Positions 46,734 to 55,764 of a stretch of DNA of 64,000 nucleotides are shown piece by piece. Source of the stretch: Desulfurellaceae bacterium bin18. GTDB taxonomy: Bacteria; Desulfobacterota; Binatia; Bin18. The stretch is from NCBI GenBank assembly GCA_002238415.1, contig MPMI01000006.1:1-64000 (forward strand). The letters are read 5' to 3'. Below the pieces are notes generated by a model that was not told where the DNA came from, searched no databases, and worked only from the letters and a program-made list of their open reading frames with translations. How positions within the stretch are numbered: position 1 is the stretch's first letter; the number at the start of each line of letters is the position of its first letter. Made by a program: the position numbers and the translations under genes.

Positions 46734-46970
46734 ATGCCTGCGAAGAAGAAAGCGGCCAAGAAAACCGTAAAGAAGGCGGCCAAGAAGGCCCCGGCCAAGC
46801 AAGCAGCTAAGAAAGCTCCGGCTAAGAAAGCAGCTAAGAAACCCCCGGCTAAGAAGAGAGCGGCCAAGAAGGCCCCGGCTAAGAAGGCCCCGGCCAGGAA
46901 GAGAGCGGCCAAGAAGGCCCCGGCCAAGAAGGCCCCGGCCAGGAAGAGAGCAGCCAAGAAGAGAGCGTAG
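46734..46970 (+). CDS. Histone H1-like Lys/Ala/Pro-rich protein
   Basis: A 78-residue protein made almost wholly of Lys, Ala, Pro and Arg, in AKKAPAK-type repeats, like eukaryotic histone H1 tails and bacterial Hc1/AlgP-type proteins. It should bind DNA and may condense the nucleoid. A GAAGGAGG ribosome site precedes ATG 46734 and a strong terminator follows. DNA-level tandem copies of a 45-base unit lie at 46854-46943. It has no globular domain. Confidence 0.85.
   Translation: MPAKKKAAKKTVKKAAKKAPAKQAAKKAPAKKAAKKPPAKKRAAKKAPAKKAPARKRAAKKAPAKKAPARKRAAKKRA
46854..46967 (+). repeat. Tandem 45-base repeat in the histone-like gene
   Basis: Two near-identical 45-base units (46854-46898 and 46899-46943), differing at one site, are followed by a partial third copy. 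Each encodes [15 protein letters not shown]. Copy number may vary between strains. Confidence 0.85.
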
Positions 46971-47014
46971 CGTCGCTCAGCGCGGCGGCGAGACACGAGG
47001 CGGAGGATTTCCAA

Positions 47015-47044
47015 GAAAAGGCCCCAAAGCGGGCCTTTTCTTTT
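47015..47044 (+). terminator. Intrinsic terminator of the histone-like gene
   Basis: GAAAAGGCCC and GGGCCTTTTC form a perfect ten-base stem with a six-base loop, followed by TTTT. It ends only six bases before the next start codon. Confidence 0.85.
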
Positions 47045-47050
47045 GTGCCC

Positions 47051-47872
47051 ATGAAACAGCGACTTGCTGCGTACACTGCTGAGGTATTCTTCCCGGAACG
47101 CGAGAAATTTACCGCTCCGCTGCTCTTGCTGCCGGGTTTATGGACGGGAAGCTGGATATGGCAGGAAGTCGCGTGGGGATTTTCTCAACGTGGTTGGGCA
47201 TGCTGGGCGCTTGACCTGTACGAGCCGCACGCAGCCCGCCGGCGAGGCGACATCTCTCTTGACGATCATCTCACGACCATTACCACCGCCGCTGCTGCGT
47301 TCGACTGCCCGCCCATTGTGATCGGTTTTGATCTAGGTAGTCTCCTCTCGCTCCTCGTCGCCACCCGCGTACAACCGCGCGCCCTCATCTGCATCTCTCC
47401 CATGCTGCCCTGCCACTGGCAACCCGACCTGCGCCCGGCTCTCCCTCTGGTGCGACTCGCCACCCTGCCCGCGCTCCTGTGGGATCGCGCCCATCCCCCT
47501 CCGTCTCGTCGTCTGGCCCGCAATTTTCTTTTTCACACGCTTCCGGCAGGGCTGCACGACCAGTTATACGACCAGCTTGAGCCGGACTCCGGCAGAGTCG
47601 TCCGCACCCTCACCCGAGGCCAGACCGATTTCCCGGCAATCCCCCTGCCCTGTCCCAGTTTGATTGTCTGGGGGCAGGAAGACCGCATGGTGCCTGCCCC
47701 GGCCGTAAGTTGGCTCGCGGATACTCTACACGCGACCAGCCTGTCCTATCCGGACCAAGGTCACTGGCTCCTGGCTGGTCCACAGGCGGCGAGCCTGGTC
47801 GCAGGTGTCCACCGCTGGCTGATCCGCTCGCTGGGAGAGGCGCTGCTATTATCCCTAGAGGAAGACGAATAG
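47051..47872 (+). CDS. Alpha/beta hydrolase with aspartate nucleophile
   Basis: A 273-residue alpha/beta hydrolase. [14 protein letters not shown] marks the oxyanion strand, the nucleophile elbow is IGFDLGS with aspartate at residue 94, [11 protein letters not shown] holds the acid and DQGHWLLAG the histidine. Aspartate in place of serine points to a dehalogenase-like or epoxide-hydrolase-like reaction, or loss of esterase activity. The start codon lies six bases after the terminator of the upstream gene and has no Shine-Dalgarno, so expression may be low or leaderless. Confidence 0.8.
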   Translation: MKQRLAAYTAEVFFPEREKFTAPLLLLPGLWTGSWIWQEVAWGFSQRGWACWALDLYEPHAARRRGDISLDDHLTTITTAAAAFDCPPIVIGFDLGSLLSLLVATRVQPRALICISPMLPCHWQPDLRPALPLVRLATLPALLWDRAHPPPSRRLARNFLFHTLPAGLHDQLYDQLEPDSGRVVRTLTRGQTDFPAIPLPCPSLIVWGQEDRMVPAPAVSWLADTLHATSLSYPDQGHWLLAGPQAASLVAGVHRWLIRSLGEALLLSLEEDE

Positions 47873-47999
47873 GCATAGCCACCCAACGCACGAACTGACC
47901 CGGCCTGGATCGTTCCCTATCGCCCCTGATATATGAGGATCGGGTTCTGTTCCGCAACGCCCGCAAATTATACGACACCCCCAAGGTCTATCCGTCTCC

Positions 48000-50006
48000 A
48001 TGCTCCAACTTATCAATTTGTCCCTCGCCTTTGGCGGACAGGAACTGTTTCGCAATCTCAACTGGCATATTCGGAAAGGCGATCGGGTGGGTCTGGTTGG
48101 CCCTAACGGTGCCGGCAAGACAACCCTTTTCCGCCTCTTGACCGGACAGCTTGAGCCCGATACGGGCCGAGTCCAGCACGGTCGGGACCTCAGCATTGGC
48201 TATCTGCCCCAGGAGGGAATCGACATTTCCGGACGTGACCTCTTCGCTGAGACGCGTTCTGCTTTACCGGAGCTGACCGCGCTACAACAGGAACTGGAGA
48301 CGATTCAGGCCGCGCTCGACAGCGCCGATGGAACGGCCTCCGAGACGCTGGCGCAAGAGGGACTGATCGTACGTTACGGAGACATCCACCACCGAATCGA
48401 AGAACTCGACGGGTTTCAGGCCGACGCCCAGGTCGCTAAAGTCCTGACCGGTCTGGGCTTTCACGAGGCGCAGTTTACGGCGCGTACTGAGACGTTCAGT
48501 GGGGGCTGGCAGATGCGGATTGCGCTGGCCAAGCTCCTGCTCCAGCAGCCCGATGTCTTGCTGCTCGATGAGCCGACCAATCACCTCGATCTCGACTCGC
48601 TACTGTGGCTTGAGTCGTATCTGCACAATTACCGCGGCAGCATTGTCATCGTTTCGCACGACCGGGCCTTTCTGGATCGGATGGTTAATCGGGTGGTCGC
48701 CCTGCATCGCTCTGCCCTGACCGAATATACGGGCAACTACTCGACCTTTGAACGCGTTTTTGAGGAACACCTGGAGTCGTATCGAAAAACCTATGACACG
48801 CAGCAGGAAGAGATTGAGCGCCTCACCCGCTTTATCAATACGTTTCGCTATAACGCCCGGAAAGCTCCACAGGTCCAGAGTCGTGTCAAGCAGCTTGAGA
48901 AGATGGAAAAGCTCGACCCGCCCCAAACCGTGCCCAAGGGTGTCCGCTTTCATTTTCCTCAGGCTCCTCGGAGCGGGCGACGAGTGATCGAATTACAGAG
49001 GGTTAGCAAATGCTACGACAGCGTGCAGGTGTTTGAGAATCTAGACTTGGTGATTGAGCGTGGAGACCGGGTGGCGGTGGTCGGCGTCAACGGGGCGGGC
49101 AAGTCTACCCTCAGCCGCATCCTGTCCGGGGTTGAAGGGCCCACCTCAGGCAGCCGTCAGCTTGGTCATCAGGTCGTCCTCGATTACTATGCCCAGCAGC
49201 AGGCCGAACGCTTACAGACCAACAACACGGTGTATGAAGAGATCGTCCGGGAAGCGGCCACCGATGTCGTCCCCCAACTCCGGACTCTGTTGGGGGCCTT
49301 CCTCTTTTCCGGGGATGCGATTGAAAAGCGCGTCGCCGTGCTCAGCGGCGGTGAAAAAAGTCGACTGGCGTTAGCAAAAATGCTGTTACAGGCCTCGAAT
49401 CTGCTCATTCTGGATGAGCCCACCAACCATCTCGATATCCACACCAAAGACATCGTGAAAGAAGCCCTGTTGCAGTATGAGGGAACTTTTGTCGTGGTGT
49501 CGCACGACCGCTATTTTCTCAGCGGTCTGGTGACAAAAGTGCTTGAACTCCAAGACGGGTACTGCACCACCTATCCCGGAACGTTTGAAGAGTTTCTGGA
49601 GCGGAAAGAGCGCCAGACAGACTCGTCTCCACCCCAGGAACAGGTTCGCCTTCAGAGCGTAGTCCAGCGGGTAGCCGTTGCTTCGCCTACGGCAAGCGCG
49701 GCGGGTATTGAAGGGACGCTGGCCGCCATCCGCGAGGCAAAGCACGGCAAGCTCTCCTATCAACAGCAAAAGGCCGCCCGGGCCGAACGGCAAAAACGGG
49801 CCAAACGGTTGGCCGCGCTGGAGCAGCATATCGCCACGCTAGAGGACCACAAAGAAAAACTCGAACGCCGCCTTGCGGACGAAAAGACATTTCAAGACCG
49901 AGAAAAAGCGCGCGAGGTGACCGGCCGGTATGAGCAGGTCAAACAGCAACTCGACGAGCAGTACGCGGAGTGGACGGCATTAGCCGAAGAACACGAAAGC
50001 GATTAG
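48000..50006 (+). CDS. ABC-F family ATPase
   Basis: A 668-residue soluble protein with two ABC domains and no membrane segment. Walker A motifs are GPNGAGKTT (34-42) and GVNGAGKST; signatures are TFSGGWQMRIALAKLLL and LSGGEKSRLALAKML, each followed by LDEPTNHLD. A charged linker between domains and a C-terminal coiled coil (rich in Arg/Lys/Glu) suggest the Uup/YheS group, which acts on the ribosome. An antibiotic-resistance role is possible but not indicated. Confidence 0.92.
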   Translation: MLQLINLSLAFGGQELFRNLNWHIRKGDRVGLVGPNGAGKTTLFRLLTGQLEPDTGRVQHGRDLSIGYLPQEGIDISGRDLFAETRSALPELTALQQELETIQAALDSADGTASETLAQEGLIVRYGDIHHRIEELDGFQADAQVAKVLTGLGFHEAQFTARTETFSGGWQMRIALAKLLLQQPDVLLLDEPTNHLDLDSLLWLESYLHNYRGSIVIVSHDRAFLDRMVNRVVALHRSALTEYTGNYSTFERVFEEHLESYRKTYDTQQEEIERLTRFINTFRYNARKAPQVQSRVKQLEKMEKLDPPQTVPKGVRFHFPQAPRSGRRVIELQRVSKCYDSVQVFENLDLVIERGDRVAVVGVNGAGKSTLSRILSGVEGPTSGSRQLGHQVVLDYYAQQQAERLQTNNTVYEEIVREAATDVVPQLRTLLGAFLFSGDAIEKRVAVLSGGEKSRLALAKMLLQASNLLILDEPTNHLDIHTKDIVKEALLQYEGTFVVVSHDRYFLSGLVTKVLELQDGYCTTYPGTFEEFLERKERQTDSSPPQEQVRLQSVVQRVAVASPTASAAGIEGTLAAIREAKHGKLSYQQQKAARAERQKRAKRLAALEQHIATLEDHKEKLERRLADEKTFQDREKAREVTGRYEQVKQQLDEQYAEWTALAEEHESD

Positions 50007-50041
50007 ACCCGGAACGTAATTCTGGAAAAGGGAGAGACACT

Positions 50042-51025
50042 ATGCGCATAGGATTGGGCCTGCCGCCGACCGGACATCATTTCGAGGTGTATCAGCAGAT
50101 CGCGCGCCAGGCCGAAGAACGCGGCTTCGAGAGCCTGTGGTTCGGCGAGGCCTGGGGTACGGAGACGAGTACGCTGGTCACCGCCTTTCTGGCCTCCACA
50201 CGGCGCATTCATGTCGGTACGGGCATCATCTCGCTCTACCTCCGCCCGCCAACGCTCACCGCCATGCAGGCCGCTAGCATGGACTTGGTCGCACCCGGCC
50301 GGGCGCGGTTGGGCATCGGGGTGAGCACACGCAATATCAACACCTTTCACGGTATTGCCTGGGACCGGCCCGTAGCCCGCACGCGCGAGTATGTGGATAT
50401 TGTCCGCCGCGTATTGGCCGGCGAGCGGGTCACGCGTACCGACGGGTTTTACCGGCCACAGGGCTTTCGTCTCAGCCTGCGCCTGTCGGGGGCCATGCCT
50501 ATCTATCTGGCGGCCGTGAACCCGCGCATGCTCCAGCTAGCCGGAGAGATCGCGGACGGGGTACTGCTGGCCTGGTTGCCGGCGCGACAGATTCCCCATT
50601 CGCTGGCCGAGATTGCGAAAGGGGCGGAACGTGCCGGGCGCAGTCTGAGCGATATCGATATCGGCTGCTATGTGCATACGCTGGTCAAACAGGATCGGGA
50701 ACAGGCCCTACGGCAACTGCGCCACGTGTTGGTGGGCTACTGTCAGGCCAACACGTATATCCAGGGTTTCCGTCGCTTTGGCTATAGCGATATTCTGGAT
50801 GAAGTGCATGCCCGTTGGCAGGCTGGCGACCGGAAGGGGGCGGAAGAAGCCATTCCGGATTCCATGGTCGAAGAGCTGTTCGTCTTTGGTCCGCCCGAAG
50901 ACTGCCGCACCCAACTTGGTCATTTTATCAACGCCGGCGTGCAGCACCCCATAGTCGCATCTCCACCGACGAGCCAAATCACCGGGGAAGACATGCATAT
51001 GCTGGTTGAGACGTTCGGGCAGTAA
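50042..51025 (+). CDS. LLM-class flavin-dependent oxidoreductase
   Basis: A 327-residue luciferase-like protein resembling F420-dependent methylenetetrahydromethanopterin reductase-type enzymes. It has EERGFESLWFGEAWGTE, VGTGIISLYLRPPTLTAMQA, RARLGIGVSTRN and a late VFGPPEDCRTQL. GGGAGAG precedes ATG 50042. The F420 or FMN preference is unclear. It follows the ABC-F gene by 35 bases, so cotranscription is possible. Confidence 0.87.
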   Translation: MRIGLGLPPTGHHFEVYQQIARQAEERGFESLWFGEAWGTETSTLVTAFLASTRRIHVGTGIISLYLRPPTLTAMQAASMDLVAPGRARLGIGVSTRNINTFHGIAWDRPVARTREYVDIVRRVLAGERVTRTDGFYRPQGFRLSLRLSGAMPIYLAAVNPRMLQLAGEIADGVLLAWLPARQIPHSLAEIAKGAERAGRSLSDIDIGCYVHTLVKQDREQALRQLRHVLVGYCQANTYIQGFRRFGYSDILDEVHARWQAGDRKGAEEAIPDSMVEELFVFGPPEDCRTQLGHFINAGVQHPIVASPPTSQITGEDMHMLVETFGQ

Positions 51026-51385
51026 ATTCCCCGTGTCCAGGCTCAAGGTCCGAGCGGTGCAATCACAAGATTCGACTCCTCCAAAGATCAGTAGGTCGGA
51101 TTAGCGGAGCGTAATCCGGCAAGTACGGAAGGCCGGCTTACGCCTGTGGCTAGCCCGACCTACAAAACTCTTTCCTGAGAAGAATACGCTATGGCGTTCG
51201 TAGTATTGGTTGTGTTGGTCGTATTGGCAGCGGCACGGGTCGAGCCGGCAGAGGGACAGACGTGGTTCAAGCAGGCGCAGGTCATGACGAAGGCATGATT
51301 GGAGCCATCTTCGTAACACTTATCACATCACAACCTATTTATATTATCTAACACGAAATCTGTGTCTTCCCGCCCAGATATCATG
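51026..51385. other. Intergenic region with a large palindromic repeat
   Basis: A 360-base stretch holding the repeat at 51091-51173. After it, ATG 51191 opens a 35-codon frame (hydrophobic start, MAFVVLVVLVVL) with no ribosome site; I do not consider it a gene. The last part is AT-rich and contains no recognisable feature. Confidence 0.5.
51091..51173. repeat. Dispersed two-hairpin palindromic repeat (GTAGGTCGG type)
   Basis: The outer arms GTAGGTCGG (51091-51099) and CCGACCTAC (51165-51173) enclose two inner hairpins, GGATTA..TAATCC and a second built on GCCGGCTTACGCC..GGCTAGCC. The first inner hairpin has the same core as the element at 34840. It is a member of a common proteobacterial intergenic repeat family. 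Confidence 0.8.
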
Positions 51386-51860
51386 TCATGACATGCTAAA
51401 ACATGATAAACCAGCAAGTAAATCAAGCTCGACGAGTACATCCTGCAGTTCGTCCGGCTGGTCTTGTAACCCATTGAGAACATCATACCATTTACCCATG
51501 GAGAAGTGTTCTCTGAACTTTCATAGGATCCGATATTGCCTCCACGCAGGTGTCATGGTCCTCAGAGACTAAGAGAAGTGTCCGAATCACATTTTTTCGA
51601 AAGTTGAGATAACATGTCCGCAGCCTTTTTCGCAGAAGCTTACGACGATTGAGGTCAGGCAGGACAACGACAAGAAACCAAGTAAATATGCTGACTAAGA
51701 ATCCCGTAGATATGCTGAAGAGGATTTGATTCCCGTGGAGTTTGTACAATACTCTGGCGAAGCCCGTTTCGCGACACAGGGGTGGTATGGGTAATCCGCC
51801 CCCTACAAGTACACCAACGAAAGCAATTGCAGAAAAGAACAGAATAAGGATTCGAGTCAT
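51386..51860 (-). pseudogene. Small membrane protein gene, apparently frameshifted
   Basis: From ATG 51860 a 122-residue frame runs to a stop at 51492, with two membrane segments (about residues 4-21 and 44-67) and a basic tail. Its last residues (after DPMK) read poorly, but a one-base shift near 51515-51520 opens a good-looking continuation (KFREHFSMGKWYDVLNGLQD and on) to a stop at 51386, giving about 158 residues. A frameshift or a read error is therefore likely. AAGGAT stands before the start, 17 bases after the higA stop. No family was recognised. Confidence 0.45.
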
Positions 51861-51876
51861 TAATCCTTCGGAAAGG

Positions 51877-52287
51877 CTAAAGAAATACTCCAGGATCAAT
51901 CTTAAAGAAGTCCCCCAGCTTCTTCGCCTGCTCCCTGCTGATAGCTCGCCTCCCATTAAGCACCTCTGAGGCTACATCCTGAGAGCCGAAGAGTTGCCAG
52001 ATGTCCTTATGGTCGAGGTCGTTATCATCCATGAGGGAGCGTAGCATCTGATGCGGCGGCAGGTCTTTGATCGGATAGTGTTCCTCGTCATACTGCTGAA
52101 TCAGGTCACTGAGGAGGTCTACAAGCCGCTCTTCTTCAGGCGAAAGGCCCTCTTCGTCCCGGTCAACAAGTTCACGGATAATGGCGTTCAGCCGGTCGTA
52201 CTCGGCCTCGGTCCGAATCTTCACCGGCAGCGCCTTGGAAAGGAGACGGGCATACTTCTGTTCATCAAAGATTGAGAGCGTGCTCAT
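51877..52287 (-). CDS. higA: HigA-type antitoxin with HTH domain
   Basis: A 136-residue protein. The N-terminal part is acidic and helical (RLNAIIRELVDRDEEGLSPE), the C-terminal part is a Cro/C1-type helix-turn-helix (DIWQLFGSQDVASEVLNGRR) ending AKKLGDFFKIDPGVFL. This matches HigA antitoxins, which neutralise the adjacent toxin and repress the operon. The start overlaps the toxin stop by four bases. The operator should lie upstream of the toxin gene. Confidence 0.88.
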   Translation of the reverse strand: MSTLSIFDEQKYARLLSKALPVKIRTEAEYDRLNAIIRELVDRDEEGLSPEEERLVDLLSDLIQQYDEEHYPIKDLPPHQMLRSLMDDNDLDHKDIWQLFGSQDVASEVLNGRRAISREQAKKLGDFFKIDPGVFL

Positions 52288-52568
52288 TTCCAGTCCCCCT
52301 TATCATAGTCCTGGTGTGTCAGGATATGCAGGATATAGACTCGTTGCGTTCGGTAGTTAATCCGCGCGATCAGCCGATAGGTATTCCCTGCGATATTAAA
52401 AACTGTCCGGCGGCCCACGAGGTCTGCGTGTCGAAAGGTGCGTCGTGTGTCGGCTAAAGTCGTCCAAGTGGCGTGGCGCGTCTTCCGATACCAGTCTTCA
52501 AGGGCGGCTGTCGCGTCTGGATGTAAGCGGACGAAGTCTCGAAGCGCCTTGCGGCTGATGACTTTCAC
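52284..52568 (-). CDS. higB: HigB-type toxin (mRNA interferase)
   Basis: A 94-residue protein of the HigB_toxin (RelE-superfamily) type: RKALRDFVRLHPDATAALED, WYRKTRHATWTTLADTRRTF, GNTYRLIARINYRTQRVYIL and a C-terminal HQDYDKGDW, the last carrying the residues used for ribosome-dependent mRNA cleavage. The start codon is GTG at 52568. The toxin precedes the antitoxin, the order characteristic of higBA. Confidence 0.9.
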   Translation of the reverse strand: MKVISRKALRDFVRLHPDATAALEDWYRKTRHATWTTLADTRRTFRHADLVGRRTVFNIAGNTYRLIARINYRTQRVYILHILTHQDYDKGDWK

Positions 52569-52649
52569 TGCTCGTCATCTTTTCAATTTGATGAGAAAAG
52601 GGCAATCCTTTTGGTAGTCAAGGGCGATGACACAGACCGCCCTACCACA

Positions 52650-53645
52650 TCACCCAACCAACTTCGCCAGAATCCGCTCATACTCCCTATTATTCTCTGC
52701 CTGCACATTGACGTGATGCAGGTCCACTCCGCACTCTGCCTGGGCTTGCAGGCGGTCGATACCGGCTTCCACTGATCCCACGCAGCCGGTTGCGTCAACC
52801 AACTGAGCGGGCACGGCTTCACCGGCGGCGCGTGAGCCACCGGCCCAGGCTTTTTTGACGGTTTCAACCGCTTCCCCATAGTCCAGCCGGGTGAGTTGGG
52901 CGGCGTAGAACGTGCCCATGCGGCCAATGTAAAAGGCCAGCATACCGGCTGAGGCGGCGTGGGCTCTATCAACCTGCGAAGTCACCGTGATCGTGCCTGG
53001 CGAACGGACAGCGACCGCGTCGGCCGGACGTCCGACGGCCAGGCTGGCTTGGCGCAGATTGTCAATCTCGCTCTTGAGGTGCTCAATGGGAATCAGAATC
53101 GGCAACCAGCCGTCGGCCAGCTCGGCGGTCATTTTCACACTCTTGGCATTCATCGTGGCCAGATAAATCGGAATATGGGTGCGAACGGGCTGAAAGCGCA
53201 ACGTAAAGCCGCGTTGCAGGTCGAACAGCCTGCCCGAGTATTTGAGCGGCTCGCCCTTCATAATAGTGTTGATGATCTCCACATACTCGCGCATCCGCTG
53301 GAGTGGAGGATTGAACGCGACCCCGTGAAAGTGCTCGATCACCTGTGGGCCACTCGTCCCCAGACCGAGCAGCATCCGCCCTTCAGAGACCTCGTCCAGG
53401 GTGGCAAAGTGTTGGGCCAGTGCTGCGGGGGTGCGTGAGTAGGTATTCACAATCGCCGTGCCGAGATTGATAGTCTTTGTCTTGTCGGCTAACAGGGTCA
53501 AAATGGTGAACGCATCCCGCCCCCAGGCTTCCGGCACCCAGGCCGAATGCACCCCGGCCGCCTCCGCGATTTGTACCTTTTCACACAGCGCTTGGTAGTC
53601 GAGCTTGCCCTGCCAATCGATACCAATGGAAATTTTATGGGCCAT
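52650..53645 (-). CDS. LLM-class flavin-dependent oxidoreductase
   Basis: A 331-residue luciferase-like enzyme, third of its class in the window. It opens with ISIGIDWQGKLDYQALC, then AAGVHSAWVPEAWGRDAFT, LGTAIVNTYSRTPAALAQ and EGRMLLGLGTSGPQVIE, and ends with HHVNVQAENNREYERIL. ATG 53645 follows AAGGATAAG; the upstream extension to 53789 was rejected. It is divergent from an MFS transporter gene, which may carry the same compound. Confidence 0.88.
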   Translation of the reverse strand: MAHKISIGIDWQGKLDYQALCEKVQIAEAAGVHSAWVPEAWGRDAFTILTLLADKTKTINLGTAIVNTYSRTPAALAQHFATLDEVSEGRMLLGLGTSGPQVIEHFHGVAFNPPLQRMREYVEIINTIMKGEPLKYSGRLFDLQRGFTLRFQPVRTHIPIYLATMNAKSVKMTAELADGWLPILIPIEHLKSEIDNLRQASLAVGRPADAVAVRSPGTITVTSQVDRAHAASAGMLAFYIGRMGTFYAAQLTRLDYGEAVETVKKAWAGGSRAAGEAVPAQLVDATGCVGSVEAGIDRLQAQAECGVDLHHVNVQAENNREYERILAKLVG

Positions 53646-53801
53646 TTTTCTCTTATCCTTTCTTGGGCTCAGTTCAGTCGCGCGACTGTAGCACGTCCCC
53701 TTTTGAGCGTCAGCTATTCGCCGTGTCTGTTCTGCCGAGACGGTGCTTGACAACCGCGCGCGCTTCAGGCGAGAAGGGGAGCCTGTCAAAAAAGGAAACG
53801 C

Positions 53802-55133
53802 ATGCCACCCTCCTCACAAGAAGAGACTCCCGACCAGAACAGCCCTGTTTCTCAACCCCACGACGCACCCATTGAGGTCGGCGGACCGTATGCCTATTAC
53901 GTCCTGGCCGTCCTCTTTGTGGTGTACGTGTTCAATTTCATTGACCGTCAAATCCTGGCCATCTTGCTCCAGCCGATTAAGGAGGACCTGCAAGTCTCGG
54001 ACACGGCCATGGGGTTTCTGACCGGTTTTGCCTTTGCCGTTTTTTACGCGATTGCCGGCCTACCCCTCGCCCGTGTCGCCGACCGCTGGGTCCGGCGGAG
54101 CCTCATTGCCCTGAGTCTCGCGACCTGGAGCCTGATGACTGCGGCCTCAGGCCTGTCACGGAATTTTACCGATCTGGCATTGGCCCGGGTGGGCGTCGGC
54201 ATAGGTGAGGCGGGCTGCACTCCGCCGGCGCACTCCCTGCTGTCCGACTATTTCCCCCCGGAAAAACGTGCGACCGTGCTCGCCGTGTATGCGTGTGGCA
54301 TTTACGTGGGCGTGGGTCTGGGCTTCTGGTTGGGCGGCTGGCTAAATGATGCCTTTGGCTGGCGGGTGGCGTTTATGGTTATCGGCCTTCCCGGTGTCGC
54401 CATGGCCGTCGTGGTCCGTTTCACGGTCCGCGAGCCCCCACGAGGTATGAGTGAACGGACAGCAGCGACGAGTCGTGCCTATGGCCTGGGTGAAACCTGG
54501 CGGTTTCTGACCCGCCTGCCCAGCGGCCGCCGCATCAGTTTGGCGGCGGCCTTTCAGGCCTTTGTGGGTTATGGGCTCGCAGCCTGGATTCCGGCCTTTT
54601 TCATTCGGCTGCACGGCATGACACCCGGAGAGCTGGGCTTGTGGTTGTCCTGGATTACCGGCATAGGCGGCGCGATTGGCGCCTTTTCCGGCGGCTGGCT
54701 TGCGGACCGCTGGGTCAGGGACCAGCCCAAGGCGCGAGCCTATATCAGTCTGGTTGGCGCACTCTGTTCGACGCCCTTTATCGTCGCAGCCCTGGTACTC
54801 GATAATACCACCCTGGCGCTATTAAGCTTCTTCCCGGCGAACGTCTTTGGCACGATGTGGATAGGACCGGCCAGCTCTATCGTACAAGATCTGGCTCCGC
54901 CGGCCATGCGGGCAACGGCTTCGGCAGTCTTTATTTTTATCCTGACGATGATCGGCCTGGGGGCCGGCCCCCAAACGGTCGGTATTCTCAACGATCTGAT
55001 AGGGACGCCGGACGCGATTCGCTACTCCCTGCTCGGCGTCGGCGTCAGCACCAGTCTGCTGTCCGCCGTCTTTTTCTGGCTGACCGGCAAGACTCTGGAG
55101 CAGGATCTCACCGCCAAGCAACGGCTCGGCTGA
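53802..55133 (+). CDS. MFS transporter, spinster-like
   Basis: A 443-residue, twelve-helix major facilitator. After a polar N-terminus come VLAVLFVVYVFNFIDRQILA and the spinster-like DTAMGFLTGFAFAVFYAIAG, then GIGEAGCTPPAHSLLSDYFP, a hallmark of this subgroup. AAGGA precedes ATG 53802. Substrates of this group range from sugars to organic acids. It is convergent with the ABM-like gene. Confidence 0.88.
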   Translation: MPPSSQEETPDQNSPVSQPHDAPIEVGGPYAYYVLAVLFVVYVFNFIDRQILAILLQPIKEDLQVSDTAMGFLTGFAFAVFYAIAGLPLARVADRWVRRSLIALSLATWSLMTAASGLSRNFTDLALARVGVGIGEAGCTPPAHSLLSDYFPPEKRATVLAVYACGIYVGVGLGFWLGGWLNDAFGWRVAFMVIGLPGVAMAVVVRFTVREPPRGMSERTAATSRAYGLGETWRFLTRLPSGRRISLAAAFQAFVGYGLAAWIPAFFIRLHGMTPGELGLWLSWITGIGGAIGAFSGGWLADRWVRDQPKARAYISLVGALCSTPFIVAALVLDNTTLALLSFFPANVFGTMWIGPASSIVQDLAPPAMRATASAVFIFILTMIGLGAGPQTVGILNDLIGTPDAIRYSLLGVGVSTSLLSAVFFWLTGKTLEQDLTAKQRLG

Positions 55134-55146
55134 TTTTCGATATGAG

Positions 55147-55749
55147 CTATATTTGCACGGAAACGGCGTAATAGCCCCGCTCGGTCGGAGCGGAAAAATA
55201 TTCCGCCAGCCGGGACAAGACCCGAGGAAAAATTTCATTCTCCCGGTCGGCGGCCTGCATCTGGTCCCGGCTGGTCCAAAAACTCAGCCCGCGTCCGCTG
55301 CCGTGCGCGCGATTGGCCAGCCACAGCACGCCCTGAAAGCCAGGCTGCTGCCTGAGGACGGGCAGATATTCTTGCTCATACACGGTCCGGGCCGACTCAA
55401 GCTGCGCCTCGGGAACAGGCAAAGTAATCATCCGGGCGAACAGCCCGCCAACATGCTGGCCGGCCCGGACCAGGACTTCGTATCGTTCAGGCTGCGGGTG
55501 TGCGGTCAGGAACGGTAACAGCATGGCGGCAACGGCCTTGCGGCTCTTCATCTCGGATTGGGCCAGCGCAGCCTCGGAATTCCACAAGGTAACGATGAAG
55601 CCCGTATGCACCTCCGGGTCAGACAGCACCAAGGCTCCATGGAACCCAGGCTCTCGGACCAGCGGCGGCAGCACCGCACTCCGATAAACGGACAGGAAGT
55701 CAGTCAGGAGGTCGGGGCGGCATTGGATGGGAATAACACGCGCGTACAT
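55147..55749 (-). CDS. Two-domain ABM-like (dimeric alpha/beta barrel) protein
   Basis: A 200-residue protein built of two similar halves: VIPIQCRPDLLTDFLSVYRS with EPGFHGALVLSD, and MITLPVPEAQLESARTVYEQ with QPGFQGVLWLAN. Each half resembles a single antibiotic biosynthesis monooxygenase domain, so the chain mimics a dimer. Activity is unknown and the active-site residues are not obvious. AAGGAA precedes ATG 55749, and it starts 15 bases after the oligopeptidase stop, suggesting cotranscription. Confidence 0.7.
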   Translation of the reverse strand: MYARVIPIQCRPDLLTDFLSVYRSAVLPPLVREPGFHGALVLSDPEVHTGFIVTLWNSEAALAQSEMKSRKAVAAMLLPFLTAHPQPERYEVLVRAGQHVGGLFARMITLPVPEAQLESARTVYEQEYLPVLRQQPGFQGVLWLANRAHGSGRGLSFWTSRDQMQAADRENEIFPRVLSRLAEYFSAPTERGYYAVSVQI

Positions 55750-55764
55750 AGGATGGTGTTCCTT

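Noticed and set aside
51191-51298. 35-codon frame with hydrophobic start
   Set aside because: No Shine-Dalgarno, lies next to a palindromic repeat and is too short to judge; GT-rich composition explains the hydrophobic look.
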